The notes under the pieces: generated by a model
What the model saw: the letters and a program-made list of their open reading frames with translations, nothing else
Told to the model about the DNA's origin: nothing
Databases searched by the model: none
Made by a program: the position numbers and the translations under genes
Source: Chara braunii
Taxonomy: Eukaryota > Streptophyta > Charophyceae > Charales > Characeae
NCBI GenBank assembly: GCA_003427395.1
Contig: BFEA01000065.1
Span: 2,626,671-2,663,276, forward strand
Length of the DNA: 36,606 nucleotides
Direction: 5' to 3'
Shown: positions 1-9,135 of the stretch, one piece after another
Position numbering within the stretch: position 1 is the first letter of the stretch
Layout: every line of letters begins with the position of its first letter

Positions 1-39
<39 letters not shown>

Positions 40-69
40 CAGAGAGAGAGAGAGAGAAAGAGAGAGACC
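1..69. repeat. Composite (TG)n(AG)n microsatellite
   Basis: TG dinucleotides occupy the first 22 bases and are followed by an AG tract with a few interruptions up to about base 69. The left edge is cut by the window, so the true length is unknown. The same composite, in reverse complement, occurs at 19779-19905, also beside the 26-bp-period repeat described at 193-246. Confidence 0.95.
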
Positions 70-1227
70 TGCAGCATGCAGCATGTCAGTGGCGGGGAGC
101 ACAAGGGCAGGCGCTGACCTCCAACAAAAAGAAGCAATTTTATCGGAATACAAGAGTTTTTCCTTTTCGAAATCCGAGTAGAAAGGGTACAGGTTGTATT
201 CGAATACAACGTGTGCGTTTCCTATTCGAGGAACTCTGCTATTCGAGAAAAGTGGATCCGCACCGTTTCCATTTCGAAAAAGGATTGCGGCCTCCTCGGC
301 CTCCTATGCGCAGCTACCGGTCCTACGCGGTCCTGGACCAAACCCGTGCGGTCCCACGGGCAGCTACCGGTCATGCAGTTTCAAATAAGATGCCACGACC
401 CCCTAAACTGCCATGCCTTGTTTTTCCAGCCTTCCAACGACCGTACAACGAACGACGACGAAAAATGTTCCCAGGGGCATAAAACGCACCCCTGACGGGC
501 TGCGAACAGGTATAACCACGATAGGCTATCGGAGGGATGAGGCTGGGGGCTAGTGGAAGGACGGATGATGGCCCACCATCTACTAAGTCTGTAATCTGTC
601 CCTTTGATCCCTATAAGAAGTACCTAGTCGATGACCGGATTCTGCTGATAGGTGGGAGATAGTCTCTATTGAGGATAGAGCACGTAGGCATGGGGTCCTT
701 TGGGGGGGGAGGAGCCTCAGCCGATGATCGGGGTTCTGGAGGAGGGTTGTCTATTCGTTGGCAACAGATTAAGGGCGCATAGGGTCGCCCCTCCGCTGCG
801 TCGAGGCAAGGTGTTTCTAGGGCTCCTATACATACTACCTACACATGGCTTACACAGACACTGGTAGAGGTGATAAGAGCACCTCTCATTGGTTTTCACT
901 TCGCAGATGCTCCATGGTGGGGAGCAGCGTCTGCTACGGGTCCACGCACATTACAAAAAAACACATACACATAGCCTGCGAACACATACCTACAATACCA
1001 GACATTCACACACACATAACCATAGGGCTGGGAGGAGGTCACGACCAACTAATAATAGGAGTCTCGATGATAAGAGAGGGCACGAGTTACTAGTCGGTCT
1101 ACTTAGGGGCTAATAGGTGATTGCTTGAACCTGGCGTCCGAAGTTCCCGTGCGACAAGGTTCGTTCGACTATGCTTCCACCAGGCTGCCCTGGTGCCTGT
1201 CACTTCGGTCCAAGTTCCCCTCGATGG
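70..1227. other. Unassigned non-coding stretch
   Basis: No ORF here exceeds about 94 codons, and the overlapping short ORFs have no recognisable domain. The stretch holds the 26-bp-period repeat near 193-246 and a duplicated GCAGCTACCGGTC motif at about 310 and 360. Otherwise I see nothing that can be named. Confidence 0.6.
193..246. repeat. 26-bp-period TATTCGA repeat, locus 1, with an 18-bp palindrome
   Basis: TATTCGA occurs at 197, 223 and 240, spacings of 26 and 17 bases. The first copy lies in a perfect 18-bp palindrome at 193-210 (GTTGTATTC and its complement). The intervening bases contain GTGTGCG. In reverse complement, locus 3 at 19601-19765 shows the same ordered blocks (TTCGAATA, AAC, TGTGCG, CTATTC) with the same 26 and 17 spacings. 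I infer one dispersed repeat family of unknown nature. Confidence 0.65.
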
Positions 1228-1345
1228 TAGGGTAATGGTCCTGAGTGCTGGTCACACTGAGGTAGGATAGTATGCGCTAGGAGTATTGACGTGAGAATGG
1301 AATGAGAAGGTAGCCCCATCTCTTCAGGGCAATCATGGCTGACAG
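1228..1345. repeat. Diverged dispersed repeat, copy 1 (partner near 20388-20500)
   Basis: Ordered blocks GGGTRATGGTCCTGRGTG, then ACACT, then GGTAGGAYAG, then AGAAGGTAG or AAGGGTGGG, then CTTCAG are shared with 20388-20500 on the same strand. The similarity is patchy but collinear over about 110 bases. No coding potential is visible in either copy. Confidence 0.45.
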
Positions 1346-1359
1346 TAATATTCGTTTAT

Positions 1360-1379
1360 AACGTCGGGCGTTATATTCA
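1360..1379 (-). repeat. Inverted single copy of the ATATAACGCCC motif
   Basis: Read on the minus strand this is TGAATATAACGCCCGACGTT, matching the direct array at 1825-1900 and the copy at 1967 in opposite orientation. The intervening 450 bases hold the SINE and an older repeat, so the motif brackets them as an inverted pair. Confidence 0.7.
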
Positions 1380-1472
1380 GTAAATTTGTGGTAACTTCAA
1401 TGAGGCCCCAAAATTCCCAAAAAAAATAAAATAAAATAATTCTTAAAAAAATATATGTTGTCCAAGATTGCA

Positions 1473-1483
1473 ATGCGACTAAC
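1473..1483 (+). repeat. Target-site duplication of the SINE, left copy
   Basis: ATGCGACTAAC here and ATGCGACCAAC at 1651-1661 flank the tRNA-like element directly and differ at one base. This is the size expected of a target duplication made by LINE-type retroposition. Confidence 0.65.
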
Positions 1484-1650
1484 TTTAAAATTAAAAAAAA
1501 AAAAAAAAAAAGCAACGGCCTTGAGAGCTGACCGACCCCAAGCAATTCATTAGTAGTTGGTTTTACTCATTAAGTTTCATCATCTGGATTCCAACACAGG
1601 TCTGTATTTCAACAGTTCATGGGGGTACCCACTGAGCTAGGCTCTTGGGT
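1484..1650 (-). mobile_element. tRNA-derived SINE with a poly(T) 3' end
   Basis: On the minus strand the element opens with AGAGCC followed by TAGCTCAGTGGGTA (1639 to 1626), an excellent RNA polymerase III A box. After 30 bases comes GTTGGAATCC (1595 to 1586), a B-box match with one or two differences. The spacing is that of a tRNA. The element ends in a T tract on its own strand (the A run at about 1493-1511 on the plus strand); some plant SINEs end in T rather than A. It is flanked by an 11-bp direct repeat with one mismatch. The internal promoter implies transcription by RNA polymerase III and mobilisation by a LINE in trans. It is about 167 bp, normal for a plant SINE. The T-tail side is AT-rich, so that boundary could move by several bases. 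Confidence 0.7.
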
Positions 1651-1661
1651 ATGCGACCAAC
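1651..1661 (+). repeat. Target-site duplication of the SINE, right copy
   Basis: ATGCGACCAAC pairs with ATGCGACTAAC at 1473-1483. It is followed at once by TGTTGGCTGAGGGTCAC, which continues the interrupted host repeat. Confidence 0.65.
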
Positions 1662-1820
1662 TGTTGGCTGAGGGTCACTTCATAATTCCTTATAAACCCG
1701 GAAATAAAAAATAAAAACAAAAATCAAGCCGAAATATACCCCTTGGAAGTCAAAACCCCATTCAACCCTCTTCAAAACCCATGTATACTACCTCTTCAAG
1801 GCACTTTGCCAAGGGAACAT

Positions 1821-1990
1821 TCAAATATAACACCCAGGCGTTCAATTTGAATATAACGCCCAGACGTTCTATTTGAATATAACGCCCGGACGTTCTATTC
1901 AAAGCGGCATTCTATTTGAAAAAAAACGAGTAAAAACAAAAATCTCATATTTTTAGGGTAAGTTGAATATAACACCCGGGCGTTATTTTC
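1821..1990 (+). repeat. 26-bp tandem repeat with ATATAACGCCC core, locus 2
   Basis: ATATAAC starts at 1825, 1851 and 1877, an exact 26-base period, with another copy at 1967. Each unit joins a TTCTATTTGA-type half to a variable half resembling ATAACGCCCGGACG. The constant half and the period are shared with loci 193-246 and 19601-19765. Function unknown. Confidence 0.75.
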
Positions 1991-2193
1991 GGGGGAAGAC
2001 GGTAGCTGCATGGACGCCCTTTTTTCCTTTCGAGGGAGATTGCTCAAATGCCCCTAAAAGTCGGGGATTTCTGTCAGATACCCTTAAAGCACAACCTGCA
2101 GTGGAAAACCTGGCTAACAACAGAAAGTCAGTGGGCCGGCCTGCCAAGAGAGTACCTCCATATTTCTTTTATTTTTTAATTTTTTAAATTTTG

Positions 2194-2222
2194 GGTGCTC
2201 CATTCTATTGGTTGGGAGCACC
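2194..2222. repeat. Short inverted repeat, 8-bp arms
   Basis: GGTGCTCC at 2194-2201 and GGAGCACC at 2215-2222 are perfect complements around a 13-base loop. The stretch follows an AT-rich run. It could be the remnant of a small mobile element end; nothing else supports that. Confidence 0.55.
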
Positions 2223-2316
2223 ACCTGCTGGAAACCGGGGCCAACGTCCCAATTGTGAACATCTGAGAATGATGACCCATGTTGAACAACAGCTCAGTCC
2301 TGGCTGCCAGCATTGA

Positions 2317-2350
2317 CTGCTCAAGAACCCCCGGGGGGTTAACTGAGCAG
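2317..2350. repeat. Strong imperfect hairpin
   Basis: CTGCTCA at 2317-2323 pairs with TGAGCAG at 2344-2350, and the inner AACCCCC pairs with GGGGGTT, giving two 7-bp stems separated by a small internal loop. Just downstream on the minus strand lies GGGTTCGAATCAG (near 2380-2395), a B-box-like sequence without a correctly spaced A box. No gene is associated. Confidence 0.55.
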
Positions 2351-3313
2351 CTGATAAGGGAAGACGACTGGCGGAAGACTGATTCGAACCCACCTACTAA
2401 ACTATTATGCCTTCAACAATTTGACATTTCCCCTGGCGGGGTTTGTTTTTCAACGCTACCCCACCCAAAACAGTCACAAAGATGAGAAAAATGGTGAATT
2501 AACCCGAGTGAGTTGCTAAGAAACTCAAGAAGAGTAAGGTTGGTATGCACCAGACTCTTATTGAAGACCCCCCCTTTATGGGCACATGTAGTAGTACTTA
2601 GACCAATATTTCCGCTAGGGAAAGGCCATGGGGTGGGAAGGGGTCCAGGACATCGGAGGGAGGACGCAATGGAAACGAGGGTTCCAAGTGGGTCCAGTCC
2701 TTAAACACTATATGGTAGTCCCTCATTCCTTCCAAATCATGTTGTCAATCTGCCCTATCCCCACTCCATTTGACTTGCTATCCATCCTTTCCTTTCTCCA
2801 CCCAGCCAATCGGTACAGATGTGATGCTCAACCTCGCACCCAGCGCGACTTCCTAATCGGAGTGGGAGTAGGCTAGGAAGCGTAGCAAAAGGAGGATGTG
2901 CAAAGGATTTTAGGAAAGTGGGGATGGAGTCCTAGGTCGGAACTGGGATCTTCCGTATTGAAGCTCTAACGACAGAAACGGATTCAGAAGAACTAGGTGG
3001 TAATCTCCAGACACAGTGGGGTCCGTTGTGTCCTGAGCGGGGTTTGATCAACGCTGGCGCTGAGGCTGGGCCCTCATGCAGTGCACGCAAGAAACATTGT
3101 GAATGTCTCACTGTTCTGGCACGTGGCTCCTACGAGAATCGTAAAGATTCAAATATGAGGATGAGGACCTTAACTGTAGGCTCTTTGCGTGGAGCTCGGT
3201 TTCGCTACGATGTCGTTGAACAAACCCTCATGCTCGGTAGACGTAGCTCTGCATGCACTCGGAGCACGGGGTAGGCAACCAATAAGGGGCAATCGCTCGT
3301 CAGGGGATGGTAA
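2351..3313. other. Unassigned stretch
   Basis: ORFs of at most 82 codons occur in several frames without recognisable motifs. I see no RNA gene, repeat array or mobile-element terminus here. Confidence 0.5.
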
Positions 3314-3592
3314 TTAGATTGTTAAACGGGGGGAGGAGGTAATGAGGGGAAACGTTTCGATGTCGACAAGCCCCAACTTAGTGAATACTTGCAATCTCCG
3401 ATTGTCGGGGTACTGTGTGAGATGGGGGCTCTGATCCAGGGCCCACTGAATATCCCACTCACATAGACATTCCTTTCCGGTTTGAAGGGGGAATCCGGGA
3501 AGGCCAGCTCGAAGGTGAGGGGGAAAGTATTTCATCGTTTGGAATCTCATATATTCACGCTCGATGAGCCGATGCGGATATCTGGGTTCCAT
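3314..3592 (-). other. Unidentified 92-codon ORF
   Basis: An open frame runs from an ATG at 3592 to a stop at 3314. The peptide is rich in aromatic residues, proline and arginine (for example RFQTMKYFPPHLRAG) and has no motif that I recognise. Neighbouring frames are also fairly open, as in old retroelement remnants. It lies on the same strand as the decayed LINE segment near 5.3-5.6 kb, so it could be more retroelement debris, but no residue pattern proves it. Confidence 0.2.
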
Positions 3593-4900
3593 GGCCGAGC
3601 AATACTTTTCCCATATCCCCTAGAATACCGCACCATCACCCAGAGTCGAAGATTGGTCCGTCCTCTAGCACGTACTAATAGTTTGTGAATTGCAATAAGG
3701 AGAGGAGGGGGACAAATTCAACGGGTTGGATCCTTCGTACGTGCGCTCATGTGGCCAATAGATCCCGAAGGATGGATCGTAACGTATTCCCTCGTATGCA
3801 GGATTAACGGTTGGTGATCAGACTAGGAAATCACATCACTCAATCATTACGGTCTCCTATATGCAGATCGCGCATATACACAAGTCATTGGACTTTACAT
3901 AAATCGATTAAACAAGCGCACCCATACATTTCATACCGTCATCCAGAAGAGGCCATCGAACAACAATTATCCATAATTGGACAAAATTGAGAGAGGGATA
4001 GAAAAGAGAGAAAAAGGCTTTGCCTTATTCATACAAAGAGATCGAAAGGATGAAAAGTCAAAGTTTCGTTTTGCAAAAGTTAGAAAAAGAAAAGGATAAC
4101 AGAAGACCACCTAGTTTCCTCACACGCCCCCTCATTAATACCCAACTCCTCACTTGATGCAGACAGACCGTCGCCTCGCACCCACCAACAAACTAGAATC
4201 GTCAACCCGCTTAGTCTGATTATGAAAGTCAGGTTCGCCCGTGCCCCATGGTCCATCACGGCTATACGTCAACCCCACACAATCACCACCAGCTCGTCGG
4301 AACGCCCAATCCTGCACTCACCTCTTGCTCACTCGTTAGTCGATCCTCTCGACCGTGATAACTCCAAAGTTTATACTAGAGAGGGATTATGTCGTGCTTT
4401 TGAGATTTATAGCGAAAAGGTGCATGTGCGCATTGACTAGGATTATATGAGAACAGGCAAAAGAAGGAAAGGGAATGCCTACAATCAAAATGTATGGGTC
4501 GCGACGTGGGGGACTTGGCCACTCTCCACGCATAGATCCATGTATGCATCGCGTTGGCAAATGAAAAGAGAAGGAATGGGTCGCATGCAGACATACAACA
4601 AAGATTGAACGGTGAAAAAAAAATTACAGTTACACTCGTAGATCAAGAAGAGAAGGAAAATAGTTGAAAAATGGGGACTGAGGCGTGACGGGAAAAGAGA
4701 GTGCGACAGTGCGCGTGCAAGCAAGAAGTTATGTGCGGTTGTTGTCGTAGCCAACCAGAGTACAACGTGCCAAAATTCATATTATAATCAAAGTCATAAT
4801 CTTAAAAAAATTCCGATCAAAATTTCAATTGCGTGCGCGACTTGAGTTCATAATCTCCTAGAATTCGGAATTCATAAAACTTGCCCCACGCTATAATCAC
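3593..4900. other. Unassigned stretch
   Basis: Purine-rich patches near 3990-4110 and 4450-4690 give short ORFs only. No domain, repeat array or RNA gene is visible. Confidence 0.5.
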
Positions 4901-4971
4901 GCCAAAATGTCCCTGCCCCGAGTTCCAGACAAAAAAATTCCGGCCAAAATGTCCCTGCCCCGAGTTCCAGA
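4901..4971 (+). repeat. 29-bp exact direct duplication, period 42
   Basis: Bases 4901-4929 recur exactly at 4943-4971. The shared unit begins GCCAAAATGTCCCTGCC and ends CGAGTTCCAGA. Only 13 bases (CAAAAAAATTCCG) separate the two. This is a recent small tandem duplication or a two-copy minisatellite. Confidence 0.9.
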
Positions 4972-5264
4972 GTAGTGATGTGGGCTAAGGTGCATCCTAA
5001 CTATCGATAGTTGTGTGATCGAAGCTACAAACGAAAGAGAAAGATTTAAGGGCAGCTGGGCGATTAGCCCGCTCATTCATACATATGCCTCTTAAGGGTC
5101 CGAGTTCCTTCGCACTGATAACGATGCTCGGCAAGAAAAAAATTGTCACAAAATGTTGTGATCATTCTCCCGACGTCAGTAATTTGTGTAAAAAGGTCTA
5201 ATTGGGATTTCGCGTCCGACAATCTCCATGTGAGTTTCAATTGTTGTTGCTGTTGGATTTGTTA

Positions 5265-5560
5265 TGCAATCTCAACCCTTTTTCCTCACCTTCTCCAAGG
5301 CTAGGATACACCTTTGCCCACATCACTACCCTCCTGCCGAGCCCATACATATACTCCACAAAGGTCGTGGTCTTCCCTGCCAAGGGCCAATAGCCAATCA
5401 GAATAGCCCGCCATTACTAAGGTCAGGGGATATCAGTCACCATCTTCCGCCAAATACGGTTTCACCACCTCCATGTGAACTAGGCAATCGGGCATTGCAT
5501 GAAGATGTGCTCGATTTTCTCTGCTCTCTTGTGAGAGAGAAACAGGTGCAGGCATCGCTG
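5265..5560 (-). pseudogene. Decayed LINE ORF2 C-terminal segment (zf-RVT region)
   Basis: Read from about 5540 down to 5270, the minus strand gives HKRAEKIEHIFMQCPIA, then FTWRW, a stop, NRIWRKM, more stops, and later WRAILIGYWPLAG and GLGRRVVMWAKV. The EKIEHIFMQCP part matches the His-x4-Cys half of the reverse-transcriptase zinc-binding domain found at LINE ORF2 C-termini. The order of features parallels the LINE at 35.1-35.7 kb, where ETIEHLWWSC is followed by WWRWWEMHWKRI, a WVLLGAVP block and GRAIMFWVIW. The stop after WRW sits where the other copy has tryptophan, consistent with TGG to TGA. The first cysteine pair falls in a shifted frame. I infer an older copy of a related LINE. Confidence 0.6.
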
Positions 5561-5892
5561 ATACCACGATTACATCGGACCTTCTTGCAAAAGGTTAATG
5601 AGGTCCGTCAACCAATCATTTGTGTGCAAACAGTGATGCGCTATCTACTACGGAAAGGAGGGCATTTTTGCAGACGTAGATTTATGGTCCTTAAACCAGC
5701 AGAGCGACGTCAGTAGGGAACAATCGAGGTTACACCATTAGTACCTTCGAGCCTATTTTTGCCAACCTTAAATTTCATTGTGCACCGAACGTTGCTGTGT
5801 CTAGGTCACATCGTGTTTCTTTTTATAATTCTCTTCGAAAATTGAAAAAAAAAATGATATAAAAGAAAAAAAAAACTACAATGCTAGGGATT

Positions 5893-6540
5893 TGAAAGCA
5901 ACCGGATGCAAAATCTGGGGTGCATGTGAGAGTATGCCCTCCCAATAGGCATTACAATCTTGTTGTAATAAAAAAAATAAAAACTCTTTGGACATGAAAA
6001 CAACTAGATACAAAATTTGGAGTACATGTGAAAGTATGCCCTCTTAACGGGCATTACACCCTTGTTGTAATTACAACAACAAAAACTTAAAAATAAGCAG
6101 TTGGATACAAAATTGAAGTACATATGAGAGTGCGCCCTTCATTGCAAAGGGCCAACTATCTGTGGAATGAGCCCTGCCTTGTTGGCAGGACACTAAAACC
6201 AAATCACAAGAAAAAAAAAAGAAAACACAGATAACAAAAAAAGAAACTAATTATGTTTTAGGGTAAATGTGTCCCTTTGAGTACTGATGTGAGCACATGA
6301 CCTTCGTGTTACAACCTTGTTGTAAACACAAGAACAGAACATTAAAAATAAACAGTTGGATACAAAATACGGAGTACATATGAGAGTGAACCCTTCATTG
6401 CAAATGGTGAGTTGTCTATGGTATGTGCCTTGCCTCGTTGGCAGGGCAGTAAAACCAAATAACAAGAAACGAAACATGAAACTAACTATGTTTAAGGGTA
6501 AATGCGTTTCTTTGAGTACCGATGTCAACACATCTTCTTC
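5893..6540 (+). repeat. Cluster of four related repeats, the last two in a 248-bp duplication
   Basis: A core resembling GGATACAAAATTTGGAGTAC, then ATGTGAGAGT, then GCCC occurs near 5900, 6003, 6112 and 6359. Copies three and four extend into about 200 bp of collinear similarity (6105-6300 against 6353-6540), including TTGGCAGG, TAAAACCAAAT, GAAACTAA and GGGTAAATG blocks. Three units are joined by a conserved inverted repeat, TTACAA then about five bases then TTGTAA (near 5951, 6053 and 6310). No coding capacity is evident; the 94- and 103-codon ORFs follow the repeat, not a domain. Confidence 0.75.
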
Positions 6541-6646
6541 ACGACCTTCCTCAACATCCTTCTTTTTTTTTCCCTTTTGTTTTCAGAAATACAACCATGT
6601 CGAGCCTCTCGTACCTCCGAACTCTACGGGGACTTTGAGAAAACTG

Positions 6647-7414
6647 TCAGTTCTCCTTAATTCCTAACACTGACGAAGTTACTAGTGGTTTAAGGTGGTT
6701 GACCCAACGATCAATAATCACATCCCATAAGTGTCGCATCCTATACAAGGATTTAATCGACAACTGATAGAGGTTAATATGACCTATTGTGGGGCCTCTC
6801 CTTCTCTGGGTAAATAACCATGTCCACTCTAACGGATACAGGGTCAGCTGATGAACAACCAAATTTGGTTGGAACACCACCTTCTCCCGGATCCAATACA
6901 CAGGCTCCCTCCCCACCCACATAAAGGGGCCTGTGATCCGCAAACTCACATACAAAACTGCGTCCCGTACTTGTGGGACGTCAATCAGAGTAATTGGGGC
7001 GTTGTCTAGCGCACCGGTCCCGCAAGGAGATACTCCAAGCCGCATCATGCAGGATTTTGTAAGACTTTTGTCGCAGTGGAGTTTTTGCCGCTTCGGCCGA
7101 GTGCGCCAGTCACACCTCTCGCGAACTCCTACGACATGATAAGGGTCACACGAGGCACAACTGTACCTTTGCCCAAGGGTTGTCACCACCCTTGGACAGC
7201 GTATCCCCGCCGAGCTACTGAACCGCGTGCGAAAGCTGCTCGAGTGCAATCGTGGAGGTGGCCCAACCGAGAGTGTTTCTCGTACGTTGTAGCATAGGGG
7301 GTACTTCAAGTCGAACGCCTTAATCGGACCCGTACGTGAGTCGACACTTTGGGGGTGGATCTCCCAAGCGCGACTTAATGTCGGTCGACTAGGACGATCC
7401 ATCAAACCACTCAA
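6647..7414 (-). other. Unidentified 255-codon ORF
   Basis: This is the longest open frame in the first 30 kb apart from runs through microsatellites and the gap. It begins at a minus-strand ATG at 7414 and stops at 6647. The N-terminal third is basic and serine/proline rich. The C-terminal part is richer in hydrophobic and aromatic residues (VLYVSLRITGPFMWVGREPV, SLYRMRHLWDVIIDRWVNHL). The YRMRHLWDVIIDRW stretch resembles in layout the linker between RT and the zinc-binding domain of some plant-lineage LINE ORF2 proteins, and the decayed zinc-binding segment lies downstream on the same strand. No catalytic motif is present, so the link is conjecture. A diverged gene or a chance ORF remain possible. 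Confidence 0.3.
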
Positions 7415-7440
7415 TAGGACGATCCATCAAACCACGCAAT
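7390..7440 (+). repeat. Two-copy 26-bp tandem duplication
   Basis: AGGACGATCCATCAAACCAC followed by YCAAT occurs twice in direct succession, with one variable base. It overlaps the N-terminal end of the minus-strand 255-codon ORF. Confidence 0.85.
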
Positions 7441-9135
7441 ACACCTCACGAAAAAATCAGACTTCATACATAAATTGCGCCTGGTCCTTTTTTCATATTC
7501 GAGCTTCAACTCTTGATAACAGAATTAAGCGGATGCGTGCACAAAACTCTGAATAAATATCGCGGCGACATAGACCTTGTCATATTGACTAGCCATGCAT
7601 GAATACCCAAGCATTCAAAGGAATGACGTACTGTGCATCGCCCATGACCACACGATCCTCACTAATTTTGAGGATCATCTTTGACACCCAACTGTCGGTT
7701 GATACACATATTGAGAAGTTAATATCTAAACACTTGACAACCATGTGTGCAATTCAAGACCTACCCTCTTTTACACCCTGCGTGAGTGAGTGGTAGGCAG
7801 GTTTCTACTCTTAATGGCGGCCAAAAGCCTCTAACCCTGAAAACGGGGCTCCATGTGCGGAGGCCTGAAAACAGGTAAAGAGGCTTGACTTTGACAACTG
7901 CTACAGACCTTGATGTCCAATTATAAAAATTCTAAAAAACAAAGGTAAAAAAAAAACTTTTTTTTTTTTTCCAATAGAAATATGCTTGATCTTTACGCAC
8001 GGTTACAATAGACCGCGCAGATACACAAAATATAAATACAACGAGGTTATAGGACACGAGGCGATCACCATCACAATCATAGTGTCACTCGTTTTAAAAT
8101 ATACACATGATTGTAGGCAAAGTCAATCCCGACTTCAACTAACAGCATACCTGTAATCACACCAAAAATTCAACATCAACAGACCACGCACTGCACGTGA
8201 TCAACTTCAACTACACTCTACACTCACACCTCTTGCCTTATTTAAACAAATTTGAACCTTTGTCCAACCTTCCAAAATAAAATACTCAGTTTTTTTTAAC
8301 TGGCCATTTAGTAAAATTTCGGGTAAAAATCCAAAGAAACAAATCAACCACATGGACTAGGGCCTTAGGTTGAATCGCGAGAATGGGTTAGAGTTAGGCC
8401 AGATACCGATAATCGATAACCAAATTGCTATAAAAAGATAGCAGAAAATGATCCTCGTATGATCGGGCTGAAACTAGTCAAATCTTGAATCAAAATGACA
8501 AAAACAAATTTACAACATAGCACAGGTAAAATCTCAATACTAACTTTTAAGTGTGTGGAGAATAAACCCTCATATCACATCTCATGCATATTCTTATAAT
8601 ACTAAGTCTAAATCTACCTTTCAATGAGTACCATTAAAAATTCGGCAGCATCTCCTCTATACAAGGTGAATCGTCAAAATTTTCCTTTATCAAAAATATA
8701 ATTTAACTCTTCAAAACTACTAAGAAAATCTCGATAACACTCCCTCTAAAGAAAATGTTTTTCCATAATTTATATTCAGTTGAACATGAAATTCGAAAAT
8801 AATTCTTGACTTTACAGAGCCAAGTTTTGTCTGACTCTCTAATTTAGTAAAAATTCGGGCAGCATCTCATTTAGAGATGCAAGTCTCCTAGATTTATACG
8901 AAGTCATACATTAAGTGTCTTTCCAAATTTTATACAAAGCCAAATACGTGAAACAAACTTAACTCTGAAAAACACAAATTTTATACAAAGTCGAATTCAT
9001 ACCGTGTCGAATGAACCTTGAAACTCACGTGGCGCGCGATATCCTAATCCCAACGAAGACAAAAATATAGTTGATTATCAGGATGACAACATGTGGGCGA
9101 ATGTTGCGGACTTTTCTAGTGGATCGTATTTGTCA
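7441..9135. other. AT-rich stretch without genes
   Basis: There is no ORF beyond 65 codons. A long A run and T run abut at about 7949-7970. AAAAATTCGGCAGCATCTC-like motifs occur at about 8638 and 8850 and weakly at 16264. A 55-base segment at 8929-8985 recurs near 16303-16360. The position just upstream of the Ty3 pol remnant suggests this is partly retroelement non-coding DNA. Confidence 0.5.
8929..8985 (+). repeat. Dispersed repeat shared with 16303-16360
   Basis: AAATTTTATACAAAGCCAA then a short variable block, then AAACAAACTTAAC, then GAAAA is found here and at 16303-16360 in the same orientation. AATTTTATACAAAG recurs once more at about 8975. The two loci sit upstream and downstream of the Ty3-like pol and gag remnants, so they may be diverged flanking or terminal sequence of that element. 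Confidence 0.5.

Larger units (their letters stand above)
1417..1720 (+). repeat. Older dispersed repeat interrupted by the SINE (second copy hosts the LINE)
   Basis: With the SINE removed, the flanks read TGTTGTCCAAGATTGCAATG then CGACTAAC then TGTTGGCTGAGGGTCACTTC. With the LINE at 31018-36347 removed, its flanks read TGTTGTGTAGAATTGCAATA then CAAACAAC then TTTTGGCTGAGGGTCACATC. The match covers about 90 bases, including AATTCC plus an A-rich run on the left and AATTCCT plus an A-rich run on the right. Family unknown. Confidence 0.65.

Noticed and set aside
2351-2410. tRNA gene on the minus strand
   Set aside because: There is a good B-box-like GGTTCGAATC, but the A-box-like sequence is immediately adjacent and no cloverleaf can be drawn.
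3026-3274. 82-codon plus-strand ORF suspected of being a ribosomal or organelle gene
   Set aside because: No conserved motif could be identified; composition alone is not evidence.
5264-5716. 150-codon plus-strand ORF
   Set aside because: The minus strand of the same bases shows the LINE zinc-binding pattern; the plus frame has no motif.
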